This document shows, piece after piece, positions 15,821 through 22,937 of a stretch of DNA of 25,603 nucleotides. The translations under genes were made by a program, and so were the position numbers. A model generated the notes under the pieces. It was not told the origin of the DNA. It saw nothing but the letters and a program-made list of their open reading frames with translations, and did not search any database. Source of the DNA: DATJHM01 sp035493895. GTDB taxonomy: Bacteria; Chloroflexota; Ktedonobacteria; Ktedonobacterales; Ktedonobacteraceae. The stretch spans positions 1-25,603 of the forward strand of contig DATJHM010000092.1 of NCBI GenBank assembly GCA_035493895.1, read 5' to 3'. The number at the start of each line of letters is the position of its first letter. The stretch's first letter is position 1.

Positions 15821-16783
15821 ATGACCATCTCGCTTAAAGACCAGAAAGAAACGGCTTTTGCCCGCTGGCGCAAGTCTCGCCGCGATTCCTCTGACACCGA
15901 TTCCAGTGAGCGCACCCTTGTTTCTCCTATTACGTTGAAGCAGCCCCGCGCCCGCTTGATCTACTGGGTTGTGTTTACGCTACTGGTTCTCCTGACAGTA
16001 GGCACGCTGGGGCCCATTTATTGGATGGCGAGTGGCGCGCTGAAATCCAGCACCGAGATATTTCAAACTCCGCCCACAATCTGGCCCTTACAGCCTCAAT
16101 GGAGCAACTATTCGAGCGCCTGGACCATCCTCCAGCTCCCACTCTATTTTGCCAACACGCTGATTCTGGCAGTCGGCGCTGTTCTTTTGCAAATTCTTAT
16201 CTCATCTACAGCGGCTTATTCGCTCTCAAAATTACGTCCCGCCTGGAGTAACGTGATTCAGTTTGCCTTTTTCTGCACGCTTATGGTTCCACCAATCGTC
16301 TATCTGATACCACAGTTTGTGAATATCAGCGATCTTCCCCTGATCCATGTCTCGCTTTTCAATTCCTGGGCAGGTGTCTGGCTGCCAGAAGCGGCCAGTG
16401 CCTTCAACATTCTGGTCCTCAAAGGCTTTTTTGACGGTATTCCTTCGGAGCTTACCGATGCGGCGCGGATTGATGGTGCAAGCGCATTCCAGGTGTTTCT
16501 CCGTATCATCATGCCACTTTCGCGGCCAGCGCTGGCGGTGATTACGATTTTTACGGTGATTGCTTCCTGGAAGGATTTCCTCTGGCCCTTGATCGTGCTC
16601 ACCGACGCTCAACTTCAACCATTGATGGTTATGCTCTATCGTCAGTTAGGCCCTTTTTCGGCCCTGCCTTTCAACTATCTGATCGCAGGACTTGTACTCG
16701 CCAGCCTCCCACCTATTATTCTGTTTCTCATTTTCCAACGACAGATTATTCGCGGTATGAATCTGACCGGATTGAAAGGATAG
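15821..16783 (+). CDS. Sugar ABC transporter permease (MalG-like)
   Basis: About 320 residues, with a polar N-terminus of about 50 residues and then a first helix (VVFTLLVLLTVGTLGPIYWM) and several others. The EAA loop reads ELTDAARIDGASAFQVFLRI, about residue 210 from this start. The C-terminal FQRQIIRGMNLTGLKG ending is typical of MalG-type permeases. The ATG at 15821, one base after the previous stop, is preferred because GGAGAAG lies just upstream; an in-frame ATG at 15806 would overlap the previous gene by 14 nt. It pairs with the preceding permease. It is the last gene of the operon; a perfect 13-bp inverted repeat follows 20 nt downstream. Confidence 0.95.
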   Translation: MTISLKDQKETAFARWRKSRRDSSDTDSSERTLVSPITLKQPRARLIYWVVFTLLVLLTVGTLGPIYWMASGALKSSTEIFQTPPTIWPLQPQWSNYSSAWTILQLPLYFANTLILAVGAVLLQILISSTAAYSLSKLRPAWSNVIQFAFFCTLMVPPIVYLIPQFVNISDLPLIHVSLFNSWAGVWLPEAASAFNILVLKGFFDGIPSELTDAARIDGASAFQVFLRIIMPLSRPALAVITIFTVIASWKDFLWPLIVLTDAQLQPLMVMLYRQLGPFSALPFNYLIAGLVLASLPPIILFLIFQRQIIRGMNLTGLKG

Positions 16784-16802
16784 CCTGGTTGAGATGATAT
16801 AT

Positions 16803-16850
16803 GTTGTAGGGGCGGGGCTTGTCTCCGCCTGGTGTCTCCGCCCCTACAAC
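16803..16850. repeat. Perfect 13-bp inverted repeat, member of the GGGGCGGGG repeat family
   Basis: GTTGTAGGGGCGG (16803-16815) and CCGCCCCTACAAC (16838-16850) are exact reverse complements around a 22-nt centre containing GGCTTGTCTCCGCC. It lacks a T-run, so transcription termination is uncertain. The core matches the repeats near the suf genes. Confidence 0.75.
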
Positions 16851-17013
16851 GTGATGACCGGGCGGAGCGTACCTCTTGCTTTATGCAAAGGCTTTATGAT
16901 AAGCTCTACATCGGACAAATTCGTAGTGCGTCCACGGGCGCGTTTTTTTATGCCATTTCTTCTGCCTTTTTTCTACTATTCACTATCTACGATTTATTCT
17001 ATGAGGTATCTCT

Positions 17014-17823
17014 ATGCCCTACGATATGGGAGAATATTACGAGCGCGTCAGCGACTATGATCTGGAATACCAGAGCCAATCAGAGCAGGATCTTCCCTTC
17101 TGGCGCGAACTCCTCATGCGTTACACCCCACACCATGTACTGGAACTGGCCTGTGGCAGCGGACGCATCGGTATCGATCTCTTGCATGGTCCAGGGAATT
17201 TTACATTGGAAGGTATCGACATCTCTCCTGAGATGCTGGCCGCCTATCGCCGCAAGATGGAACGCGAACCTGAAGAACAGCGCCGACGCGTCACGCTGCA
17301 TGAGGGCGACATTAGCGAATACGAGCTGGCACACAAGGGCGAGTTCGATCTGATCTTTCTCCCCTTTAACTCCATCGCTCATCTCTACGAACTCGATCAG
17401 CAGCTCGCGACCTTCAAAAATACGCACGAACATCTCGTTCCTGGTGGGCGCTTCATCGTTGATACGTTTGTGCCCGACCTTGACTATCTCAGCAATGCGT
17501 TGAATCGCCCTTCCAATGTGTACCTGGAAGATGAAATTGATGAGCCCGAAGAAGATTTCACGATGTTGCTCTATAGCAGTCGCAAATATGATCCCATCGA
17601 GCAAACCCAGCATATCGTCTGGACGCACGAAAAGTTCTTCAATAAGACGGGAGAACATGAGCGCTACCTGAGCAAGCTAGATATGCACATCTTCTTCCCA
17701 CGCGAACTACAAATCCTGTTTCTGGCAACCGGCTTCAGTATCGAAGCCATTTATGGTAGCTATGACTGGAAACCATTCGGTCGTGGCACACGCCAGATCG
17801 TGATTGGACGCAAACGCTCGTAG
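17014..17823 (+). CDS. Class I SAM-dependent methyltransferase
   Basis: A 269-residue soluble methyltransferase. Motif I is VLELACGSGRIGIDLL (about 42-57), motif II is EGIDISPEMLAAYRRK, the acidic segment before motif IV is LHEGDISEYEL, and FDLIFLPFNSIAHL fits motif IV. The C-terminal part (residues ~165-269) has acidic segments (DEIDEPEEDF) and the strands expected of the Rossmann fold, ending GRGTRQIVIGRKRS. It resembles the broad Methyltransf_25 group; the acceptor cannot be told. The start has GAGGT about 7 nt upstream. It is monocistronic, flanked on both sides by copies of the GC-rich intergenic repeat. Confidence 0.9.
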   Translation: MPYDMGEYYERVSDYDLEYQSQSEQDLPFWRELLMRYTPHHVLELACGSGRIGIDLLHGPGNFTLEGIDISPEMLAAYRRKMEREPEEQRRRVTLHEGDISEYELAHKGEFDLIFLPFNSIAHLYELDQQLATFKNTHEHLVPGGRFIVDTFVPDLDYLSNALNRPSNVYLEDEIDEPEEDFTMLLYSSRKYDPIEQTQHIVWTHEKFFNKTGEHERYLSKLDMHIFFPRELQILFLATGFSIEAIYGSYDWKPFGRGTRQIVIGRKRS

Positions 17824-17824
17824 A

Positions 17825-17873
17825 GGCAGGGTTTATCTCTGCCCTTATCCCCGGCGCAGACAAGCCGTGCCTC
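17825..17873. repeat. Degenerate copy of the GC-rich intergenic repeat after the methyltransferase
   Basis: GGCAGGGTTTATCTCTGCC closely resembles the GGCGGGGTTTATCTCCGCC core found near sufS, and keeps its self-complementary ends. An outer GAGGCA/TGCCTC pair encloses it. It begins immediately after the methyltransferase stop. Confidence 0.55.
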
Positions 17874-17915
17874 GACGGGAGAATGGGTAGGCTCGCCCAC
17901 ATCGACAAAGACAAG

Positions 17916-17944
17916 TTGAGATTGCTAAATTCCTATGTTATATT
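17916..17944 (+). promoter_or_regulatory. Predicted promoter of the small membrane-protein gene
   Basis: TTGAGA (17916-17921) and TATATT (17939-17944) are separated by exactly 17 nt, a close consensus match. A CATTTT-GCGCGT-AAAATG dyad at 17959-17976 lies just after the expected start and could be an operator. The leader to the small gene would be about 120 nt. Confidence 0.52.
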
Positions 17945-18074
17945 AGGAGTATCAAAAACATTTTGCGCGTAAAATGCAAGCTGAAGAATTTGTTGTAGAG
18001 CGGATCCATGAAAAGAGTACAGAGCAAAGCTGGACAACAATAGCACGAGCACAAGCGCGAAAGGAGCCGTCACT

Positions 18075-18185
18075 ATGAGCCTTACGGTCCTGAATAATGT
18101 TATTACACTGAGCATTCAAATCCCCTACCTGGTCGTTATCGCTGTTATTATTGCTGTGCTCATGCTCTATGCCAAGAAGAAATAG
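18075..18185 (+). CDS. 36-residue single-span membrane protein, unknown function
   Basis: The ATG at 18075 is preceded by AAAGGAG at about 8 nt, a near-ideal ribosome-binding site. The frame encodes 36 residues: a short polar start (MSLTVLNNVI), an uninterrupted hydrophobic helix (YLVVIAVIIAVLMLY) and a basic end, AKKK. This is what a small inner-membrane protein with a cytoplasmic C-terminus looks like. It has its own predicted promoter and a terminator-like hairpin downstream, so it appears to be an independent gene. No family is recognised. Small proteins of this type often modulate larger membrane complexes; the partner is unknown. Confidence 0.6.
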   Translation: MSLTVLNNVITLSIQIPYLVVIAVIIAVLMLYAKKK

Positions 18186-18264
18186 ACTCTTCGCAAGAAC
18201 ATAGCAGTGCGAACGTAAAAACTGGTAGCCCTGAATCTCGGGATAGCCCCATGTGTTACCTCGC

Positions 18265-18316
18265 CTGCTGATTGACAGGCTCTTTTTTTCGCTAAAAAGA
18301 GTCGACCAATCAGCAG
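18265..18316 (+). ncRNA. Long imperfect hairpin, possible structured RNA element
   Basis: CTGCTGATTG (18265-18274) pairs perfectly with CAATCAGCAG (18307-18316). Inside, CTCTTTTT (18280-18287) pairs with AAAAAGAG (18294-18301) around a 6-nt loop. The inner stem is U/A-rich and a terminator hairpin follows at once. Upstream, TTCGCA/TGCGAA and GGTA/TACC pairs suggest more folding. It does not match a riboswitch consensus known to me. It could be the 3' UTR of the small gene, a processed small RNA, or a DNA element. Confidence 0.4.
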
Positions 18317-18317
18317 T

Positions 18318-18341
18318 AGAGCTCCATGCAGGGCTTTTTTT
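18318..18341 (+). terminator. Rho-independent-like terminator of the small-gene unit
   Basis: AGAGCTC pairs, with wobbles, with GGGCTTT across a short loop and is followed by a run of seven T. It ends the small membrane-protein unit 34 nt before the Rrf2 promoter. Confidence 0.5.
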
Positions 18342-18374
18342 GTTGCGCGCCAGCGAGAGGAACAATGGAAGCTG

Positions 18375-18404
18375 TTGACGCTCGACCCTCTCAGGTGCTA
18401 GAAT
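18375..18404 (+). promoter_or_regulatory. Predicted promoter of the Rrf2 / suf locus
   Basis: TTGACG (18375-18380) and TAGAAT (18399-18404) are 18 nt apart. Just downstream, from about 18406, is an ATCC-N13-GGAT arrangement, a weak dyad near the expected transcription start where an Rrf2-type regulator could bind for autorepression. The promoter call is reasonable; the dyad is speculative. Confidence 0.5.
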
Positions 18405-18499
18405 ATATCCTAGTGAACAGGTCGGATTAATTTTGAGCTCCTGTTGCGGAATAAGCTAAATGCTGGCATGCTAGCCGCACGGCGAGGAAGGGAGAAGCC

Positions 18500-19036
18500 A
18501 TGATGTTACGGGTATCTACAAAAGGCGAATATGGCGTGCGGATCATGGTCGATCTTGCTCGTCACTATGGTGGACGTCCACGTTCGCTCAATGATATTTC
18601 TCAGGCGGAGTCACTACCTCTGGCATATCTTGAGCAACTGGTCAAACTCTTACGTGAAGCCGAGCCAGCACTGGTTACCAGCACACGTGGAGCTCACGGT
18701 GGCTATAAGTTGAGCCGTCCTCCTGAGCAAATTACTATGGGCGAGATTGTACGTATCCTTGAAGGGCCAATCGCGCCGATGATTTGCGCGACAGAGGGGG
18801 AAATGTCTCAAATCTGTAATTATCTGGATTCGTGCAAAACCAAATATCTCTGGGCGAAGGTTCGTGATGCGGTGGCGCAAACGCTCGACTCGATGACACT
18901 GGCTGATCTCCTGGCAGAGTCTTCCAATGAGCACAATGCCCATTTTATCGCACTTTCAGATATTCATGTCGGCATTAACAATAACAATAATGGATTTGCC
19001 CTTGAACAACCTGCAGAGAGTACATTATTGGGCTAA
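18500..19036 (+). CDS. Rrf2-family transcriptional regulator, probable Fe-S sensor
   Basis: A 178-residue Rrf2/IscR-like regulator. The N-terminal winged helix reads LRVSTKGEYGVRIMVDLARH and includes SLNDISQAESLPLAYLEQLV. The wing is TSTRGAHGGYKLSRPPEQIT, and EIVRILEGPIAPMIC leads into the cluster loop. Three cysteines, C96, C106 and C112, are placed as expected for a [2Fe-2S] ligand set, though spaced CX9CX5C rather than the CX5CX5C of E. coli IscR. Cluster occupancy would report Fe-S supply and alter DNA binding. Its position as first gene before sufC argues that it controls this locus, as SufR/IscR-like proteins do. Its C-terminal ~25 residues, including an Asn-rich patch, look variable. 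GAAGGGAG precedes the start. Confidence 0.94.
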   Translation: MMLRVSTKGEYGVRIMVDLARHYGGRPRSLNDISQAESLPLAYLEQLVKLLREAEPALVTSTRGAHGGYKLSRPPEQITMGEIVRILEGPIAPMICATEGEMSQICNYLDSCKTKYLWAKVRDAVAQTLDSMTLADLLAESSNEHNAHFIALSDIHVGINNNNNGFALEQPAESTLLG

Positions 19037-19058
19037 TGTCTCTCCTGCCGCCCCAGAG

Positions 19059-19140
19059 GTAGGGGTGGGGTTTATCTCCATCCGTATGGGTTTATCTCCA
19101 CCCGTAGGGGTTATTTCCACCCGTGGGGGTTATTTCCGCC
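19059..19140 (+). repeat. Four degenerate tandem units of the GC-rich repeat before sufC
   Basis: Four consecutive imperfect units, about 25, 20, 19 and 18 nt long, begin at 19059, 19084, 19104 and 19123. Each has the form GTRKGGG...TTATYTCCRYCC. They share the TTTATCTCC core of the copies near sufS and lie between the Rrf2 gene and sufC, probably within the transcript. Confidence 0.7.
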
Positions 19141-19259
19141 AGAAATAACAATGGCCCTCTGCTAAGCTACAATGAGATCATTGTTTTCATTGCTTTTCAA
19201 CAATGCAGGAGGCGAATCACAGATTCGCCCCTCACTTATAACCAGGAAGGTGTCTGTAA

Positions 19260-20084
19260 ATGGGATCAGAACTAATTATAAAGAACCTTCACGCGAATAT
19301 CGAAGGCAAACCGATTTTGCGTGGCGTGAATCTTGAGGTCAAACAGGGCGAAGTGCACGCGCTGATGGGCCCCAACGGCTCCGGCAAAAGCACCCTCGCC
19401 AATGTGGTCATGGGCAATCCGAAATATGAAGTAACCGACGGAGAGATCTGGTTTAAGGGCGAGAACATTCTTGAGTATTCCCCCGATCGCCGCGCACGCA
19501 TGCGCCTCTTCCTGGCCTTCCAGTATCCGATGTCCATCCCCGGCGTCAGTGTCGCCAACTTCCTTCGCCGCTCTCTCGAGGCGGTCCGCGAAGGCAACAA
19601 ATCACTGGATGAGGGAGAGAATCCTACCGGCCAGATGACGAAACGCAAAAGCGTTCCTCCTGGTGAGTTCCGCAAGCTGTTGCAAGAGAAGATGCGCCTG
19701 CTGAAGGTCGATAACAGCTTCATCAACCGCTCTATTAATGATGGCTTCTCTGGTGGCGAGAAGAAGCGCGCCGAGATTCTCCAGATGGCTCTGCTTGAGC
19801 CAGAAATTGCCCTGATGGACGAGACTGACTCTGGTCTGGATATCGACGCGCTGAAGATCGTCTCTGAAAGCATCAATGCTCTGCGCGGCCCCAATCTGGG
19901 TATCCTGCTGATTACCCACTATCAGCGTATGTTGAACTACATTCAGCCTGATGTCGTCCATGTCATGTGGAACGGCCGCATTATTCGCTCTGGCGGCAAA
20001 GAACTGGCCCTCGAACTGGAAGATAAGGGTTACGAATGGCTGAAAGTAAACGACGAAGAGAATGAGGTGGCGGCGAATGCTTAA
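19260..20084 (+). CDS. sufC: Fe-S cluster assembly ATPase SufC
   Basis: A 274-residue ABC-type ATPase specific to Fe-S assembly. Walker A is GPNGSGKST (37-45). The AFQYPMSIPGVSVANFLR segment around residues 86-103 is the SufC-type Q-loop. The signature is FSGGEKKRAEILQM (from 163), Walker B is IALMDETDSGLDIDAL (D187, E188), and the H-loop histidine is 220. The ETDSGLD wording is diagnostic of SufC over ordinary importers. It is cytoplasmic and powers the conformational change of the SufB/SufD scaffold during cluster building. An insertion around residues 113-140 is longer than in E. coli SufC. AGGAAGGT precedes the ATG. It overlaps the next gene by 8 nt, indicating translational coupling. Confidence 0.97.
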   Translation: MGSELIIKNLHANIEGKPILRGVNLEVKQGEVHALMGPNGSGKSTLANVVMGNPKYEVTDGEIWFKGENILEYSPDRRARMRLFLAFQYPMSIPGVSVANFLRRSLEAVREGNKSLDEGENPTGQMTKRKSVPPGEFRKLLQEKMRLLKVDNSFINRSINDGFSGGEKKRAEILQMALLEPEIALMDETDSGLDIDALKIVSESINALRGPNLGILLITHYQRMLNYIQPDVVHVMWNGRIIRSGGKELALELEDKGYEWLKVNDEENEVAANA

Positions 20085-21528
20085 TGCTCTGGCAACGGGC
20101 TTCTCTCGTGACGCGGTCGAGGCTCTCTCGCGTCAAAAGGGCGAGCCTGAATGGATGCTCCAAAAGCGCTTGCAAGCCTGGGAGCTCTATGAAAGCCTCC
20201 CGGCCCCCCTGGGTCGCCGAGGTGATCTGGGCACCTTGCGCACGCTGGCAAACTTTAAATTTCAACAGCTCAATCCCTATGTTCCTGCGGACCCCAACAC
20301 GCTACCCAGCGCTCTCGAAGCATCTCTTGAGACCTCCGTGGTCGATGAGCGTTCGGGCCTGATCGTTCAGTACAACAGCACGGTGGTCCATACGGATCTG
20401 GCAGAGGAACTAAAACAGCAGGGAGTCATTCTGACCGATCTGGATAGCGCCATTCGCGAATATCCTGAGATGGTGCAGAAGCATTTTATGACGAACTGCA
20501 TACCAGCCGATACCAGCAAATATACGGCTTTGCACGCAGCATTCTGGAGCGGCGGCTTTTTCCTCTACATTCCAAAGGGTGTTGAGATCGAAGCGCCTTT
20601 ACTGGCCAAGGTCTTTGTCGATACAGCCAATGCGGCAACATTCTCTCACTCGCTGATCATTGCCGAGGCTCAGAGTAGCACACGCTTCGTGGAGGAGTAT
20701 ACCTCTGATGTTGCAGGTGACGTACCGGCTCTGTTAAGCGATGTTGTCGAGGTGATTGCTGGAAATGAGGCACGCATCGAGTTCAGCAATCTGCAAGACC
20801 TGGGACAGAACGTCTATCATATCACCAACAAAAACGCTGTCTATGACAAGGATGCGAGTGTCACGTTTGTGGTCGCAGACCTGGGCAGTAAGGTGCTGGT
20901 CTCGACGATCGGTGCCGGGCTTCAGGGCAATGGTAGCGCAGGCGAGCTGGTGGGCGTCTTCTTTGCTGATCATGATCAGCGCTTCGCGCTCAATACGCTC
21001 TCCGATCACATCGGTCTCTCGACGAATGCTGAGACGCTCGTCAAAGGCGTTCTTACCGAGCAGTCACGCGTCGAGTTCGATGGCATGATCCGCATTCGTC
21101 CGAAAGCGCAACAGACCGGCTCGTTCCTCTCAGCCCACGGCCTTCTCCTGAGCAAGCAGGCTCGAGGCGAGTTCATTCCTGGCCTGGAGATTGCGGCAAA
21201 CGAGGTCAGCGCCAGCCATGGTGCGACCAGCGGACAGATCGACGAAGAGCAACTTTTCTATCTCATGGTTCGTGGTATTGCGAAACCCGAAGCTGAGCGC
21301 ATCATCGTCCAGGGCTTCTTCGAGCCTGTCCTCCAGCGTATTCCGTTGGAGAATATGCGCACACGTCTGCGCCGTGGTATCATCCGCCGTATGAGTGGAG
21401 ACTACGAGACGGAGGCCGACACCTGGGTTGATGCTCAGGAGCGCTGGGAGATCGAAGGCGTCGACGAGGGTGCAATCCATCTCGATAACAAACCCGTCGA
21501 CGAAGAGATCCAATTAACCGAATATTAG
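20077..21528 (+). CDS. sufD: SufB/SufD-family Fe-S assembly scaffold protein, SufD-like
   Basis: A member of the SufB/SufD family with about 483 residues, longer than a typical SufD. The N-terminus contains EWMLQKRLQAWELYESLP. The beta-helix core includes AAFWSGGFFLYIPKGVEI, and the C-terminal part has SASHGATSGQIDEEQLFYLM. The SHGATSGQIDEE motif, with a histidine at residue 381 (E. coli SufD H360 region), points to SufD; SufB normally has EHEATTS there and a conserved cysteine that is not seen. SufD partners SufC in the SufBC2D scaffold and is linked to iron acquisition. ATG 20077 is preferred because GAGGTGG lies 6 nt upstream; ATG 20062 is also in frame. No SufB is in the window, so this protein might instead act as the sole SufB/D component locally. 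Confidence 0.88.
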   Translation: MLNALATGFSRDAVEALSRQKGEPEWMLQKRLQAWELYESLPAPLGRRGDLGTLRTLANFKFQQLNPYVPADPNTLPSALEASLETSVVDERSGLIVQYNSTVVHTDLAEELKQQGVILTDLDSAIREYPEMVQKHFMTNCIPADTSKYTALHAAFWSGGFFLYIPKGVEIEAPLLAKVFVDTANAATFSHSLIIAEAQSSTRFVEEYTSDVAGDVPALLSDVVEVIAGNEARIEFSNLQDLGQNVYHITNKNAVYDKDASVTFVVADLGSKVLVSTIGAGLQGNGSAGELVGVFFADHDQRFALNTLSDHIGLSTNAETLVKGVLTEQSRVEFDGMIRIRPKAQQTGSFLSAHGLLLSKQARGEFIPGLEIAANEVSASHGATSGQIDEEQLFYLMVRGIAKPEAERIIVQGFFEPVLQRIPLENMRTRLRRGIIRRMSGDYETEADTWVDAQERWEIEGVDEGAIHLDNKPVDEEIQLTEY

Positions 21529-21572
21529 GAATGGTGTGGAGTTCACCTCCGCCCTTACGATTATGGAATATT

Positions 21573-21641
21573 GCATCGTAGGGGCGGGGTTTATCTCCGC
21601 CATAGGGATATCGCATCGCAGGGGCGGGGTTTATCTCCGCC
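21573..21641 (+). repeat. Two 29-nt direct repeats of the GC-rich family between sufD and sufS
   Basis: The copies at 21573-21601 and 21613-21641 are identical except for one T/C difference, and each contains GGCGGGGTTTATCTCCGCC, whose ends can pair as GGCGG/CCGCC. A partial reverse-oriented relic (CACCTCCGCCC) precedes them at 21544-21554. They occupy most of the 137-bp gap between two presumably co-transcribed genes. Confidence 0.85.
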
Positions 21642-21665
21642 TTCGTGTGAAGAAATCAGGAATGT

Positions 21666-22907
21666 ATGACAATAAGCATCTCTTCCACGTTTGCGGATCT
21701 CCGCAAGGACTTTCCGATTCTCAAGCGTGAGGTTCATGGCAAGCCGCTGGTCTATCTCGATAGTACTGCCAGCTCACAGAAACCTCAGAGCGTTATCGAC
21801 GCAATGAGCGATTACTACGCGCGCTATAATGCCAACGTCCATCGGGGTGTCTATCAGGTCAGCGAAGAGGCAACCGATGCGATGGAAAAAGCTCGTGTCA
21901 AGGTTGCTCGCTTTATTCATGCACCCAGAAGCAAACAAGTTATCTTCACCCGCAACACCAGCGAGAGCATTAATCTCGTGGCCTATACCTGGGGCATGGC
22001 CAATATCCATAAAGATGATCTGATTATCCTGACTGAGATGGAACACCATAGCAATCTGGTCCCCTGGCAACTTCTGGCCCAACGCAGCGGCGCACGCCTG
22101 GAATTTATCCCGGTCACCGACGACGGTCTGCTCGATCTCACCATCTACGCTCAATTATTGCAGCAACAGCCCAAACTGGTCGCTTTTACACATATGTCGA
22201 ATGTGCTGGGTACAATCAATCCGGCTCAGGAGATGATCGCGCAGGCGCATGCGGCAGGCGCAATTGTGCTGCTGGATGCGGCACAGAGCGTGCCACATCT
22301 CCCGGTGGATGTTCAGGCCCTGGATATCGATTTTCTGGCGTTTAGTGCGCATAAGATGCTGGGTCCAACGGGCATTGGCGTGCTCTATGGCAAGCGCACC
22401 CTGCTTGAAGAGATGCCACCATTTATGGGCGGCGGCGATATGATTCGCACCGTCAGCCTGCGCTCCTCAACCTGGAATGATCTTCCCTGGAAGTTCGAGG
22501 CTGGCACACCAGCGATCGCCGAGTCGGTGGGCCTGGGTGCAGCGGTCGATTACTTACAGGCGCTGGGTATGGATGCAGTGCGGGCACACGAGATCGAAAT
22601 CACGAGCTATGCGCTGGAGCAGCTTCAGCAGGTACCCACTATCGCCATCTATGGTCCTGGCGCAGAACAGCGCGGCGGCGTTGTCTCCTTCACGCTCGGT
22701 GAAATCCATCCACACGATCTGGCCTCAATCCTCGATCAAGAGGTGGGAGTAGCGATCCGTGCAGGGCACCACTGTGCTCAGCCTCTGATGGAGCGCTATA
22801 ACCTGGCCGCAACAGCTCGAGCCAGCTTCTATATATATACGGTAAAAGAAGATATCGATATGCTGGTTCAGGGACTGCACAAAGCACAAAACATTTTCTC
22901 ATTTTAA
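21666..22907 (+). CDS. sufS: Cysteine desulfurase SufS
   Basis: A 413-residue PLP-dependent class V aminotransferase-fold enzyme, at usual SufS length. The opening DFPILKREVHGKPLVYLDST and ANVHRGVYQVSEEATDAME are characteristic. EMEHHSNLVPWQ and LLDAAQSVPHLPVD line the cofactor pocket. The PLP lysine is K230 in FSAHKMLGPTGIGV, and the persulfide-forming cysteine is C370 in RAGHHCAQPLM. It removes sulfur from L-cysteine and passes it as persulfide to SufU, which is encoded 30 bp downstream. It follows sufD after a 137-bp repeat-filled gap and probably belongs to the same transcript. AGGA lies about 6 nt upstream of the ATG. Confidence 0.97.
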   Translation: MTISISSTFADLRKDFPILKREVHGKPLVYLDSTASSQKPQSVIDAMSDYYARYNANVHRGVYQVSEEATDAMEKARVKVARFIHAPRSKQVIFTRNTSESINLVAYTWGMANIHKDDLIILTEMEHHSNLVPWQLLAQRSGARLEFIPVTDDGLLDLTIYAQLLQQQPKLVAFTHMSNVLGTINPAQEMIAQAHAAGAIVLLDAAQSVPHLPVDVQALDIDFLAFSAHKMLGPTGIGVLYGKRTLLEEMPPFMGGGDMIRTVSLRSSTWNDLPWKFEAGTPAIAESVGLGAAVDYLQALGMDAVRAHEIEITSYALEQLQQVPTIAIYGPGAEQRGGVVSFTLGEIHPHDLASILDQEVGVAIRAGHHCAQPLMERYNLAATARASFYIYTVKEDIDMLVQGLHKAQNIFSF

Positions 22908-22937
22908 TTACATACATAAGGAGGGGAGGGCTGGCTT

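Larger units (their letters stand above)
17824..18499. other. Intergenic region holding a small transcription unit and the Rrf2 promoter
   Basis: This 676-bp stretch contains, in order: a degenerate GC-rich repeat, a promoter, a 36-codon gene, a structured segment, a terminator-like hairpin with T7, and the promoter of the Rrf2 gene. Each is listed separately. Nothing else is convincing on either strand. Confidence 0.6.

Noticed and set aside
16803..16850. Perfect inverted repeat after the permease genes considered as an IS end or attachment site
   Set aside because: No transposase or integrase gene and no target-site duplication were seen; the sequence matches the dispersed repeat family.
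18187..18316. Region before the Rrf2 gene considered as a known riboswitch or T-box
   Set aside because: No T-box AGGGTGG-type sequence or other riboswitch core I know was found, and a terminator plus a new promoter separate it from the Rrf2 gene.
19059..19140. Tandem units before sufC considered as a CRISPR array
   Set aside because: The units are contiguous, degenerate and of unequal length (18-25 nt), have no spacers, and no cas genes are nearby. They match the dispersed GC-rich repeat instead.
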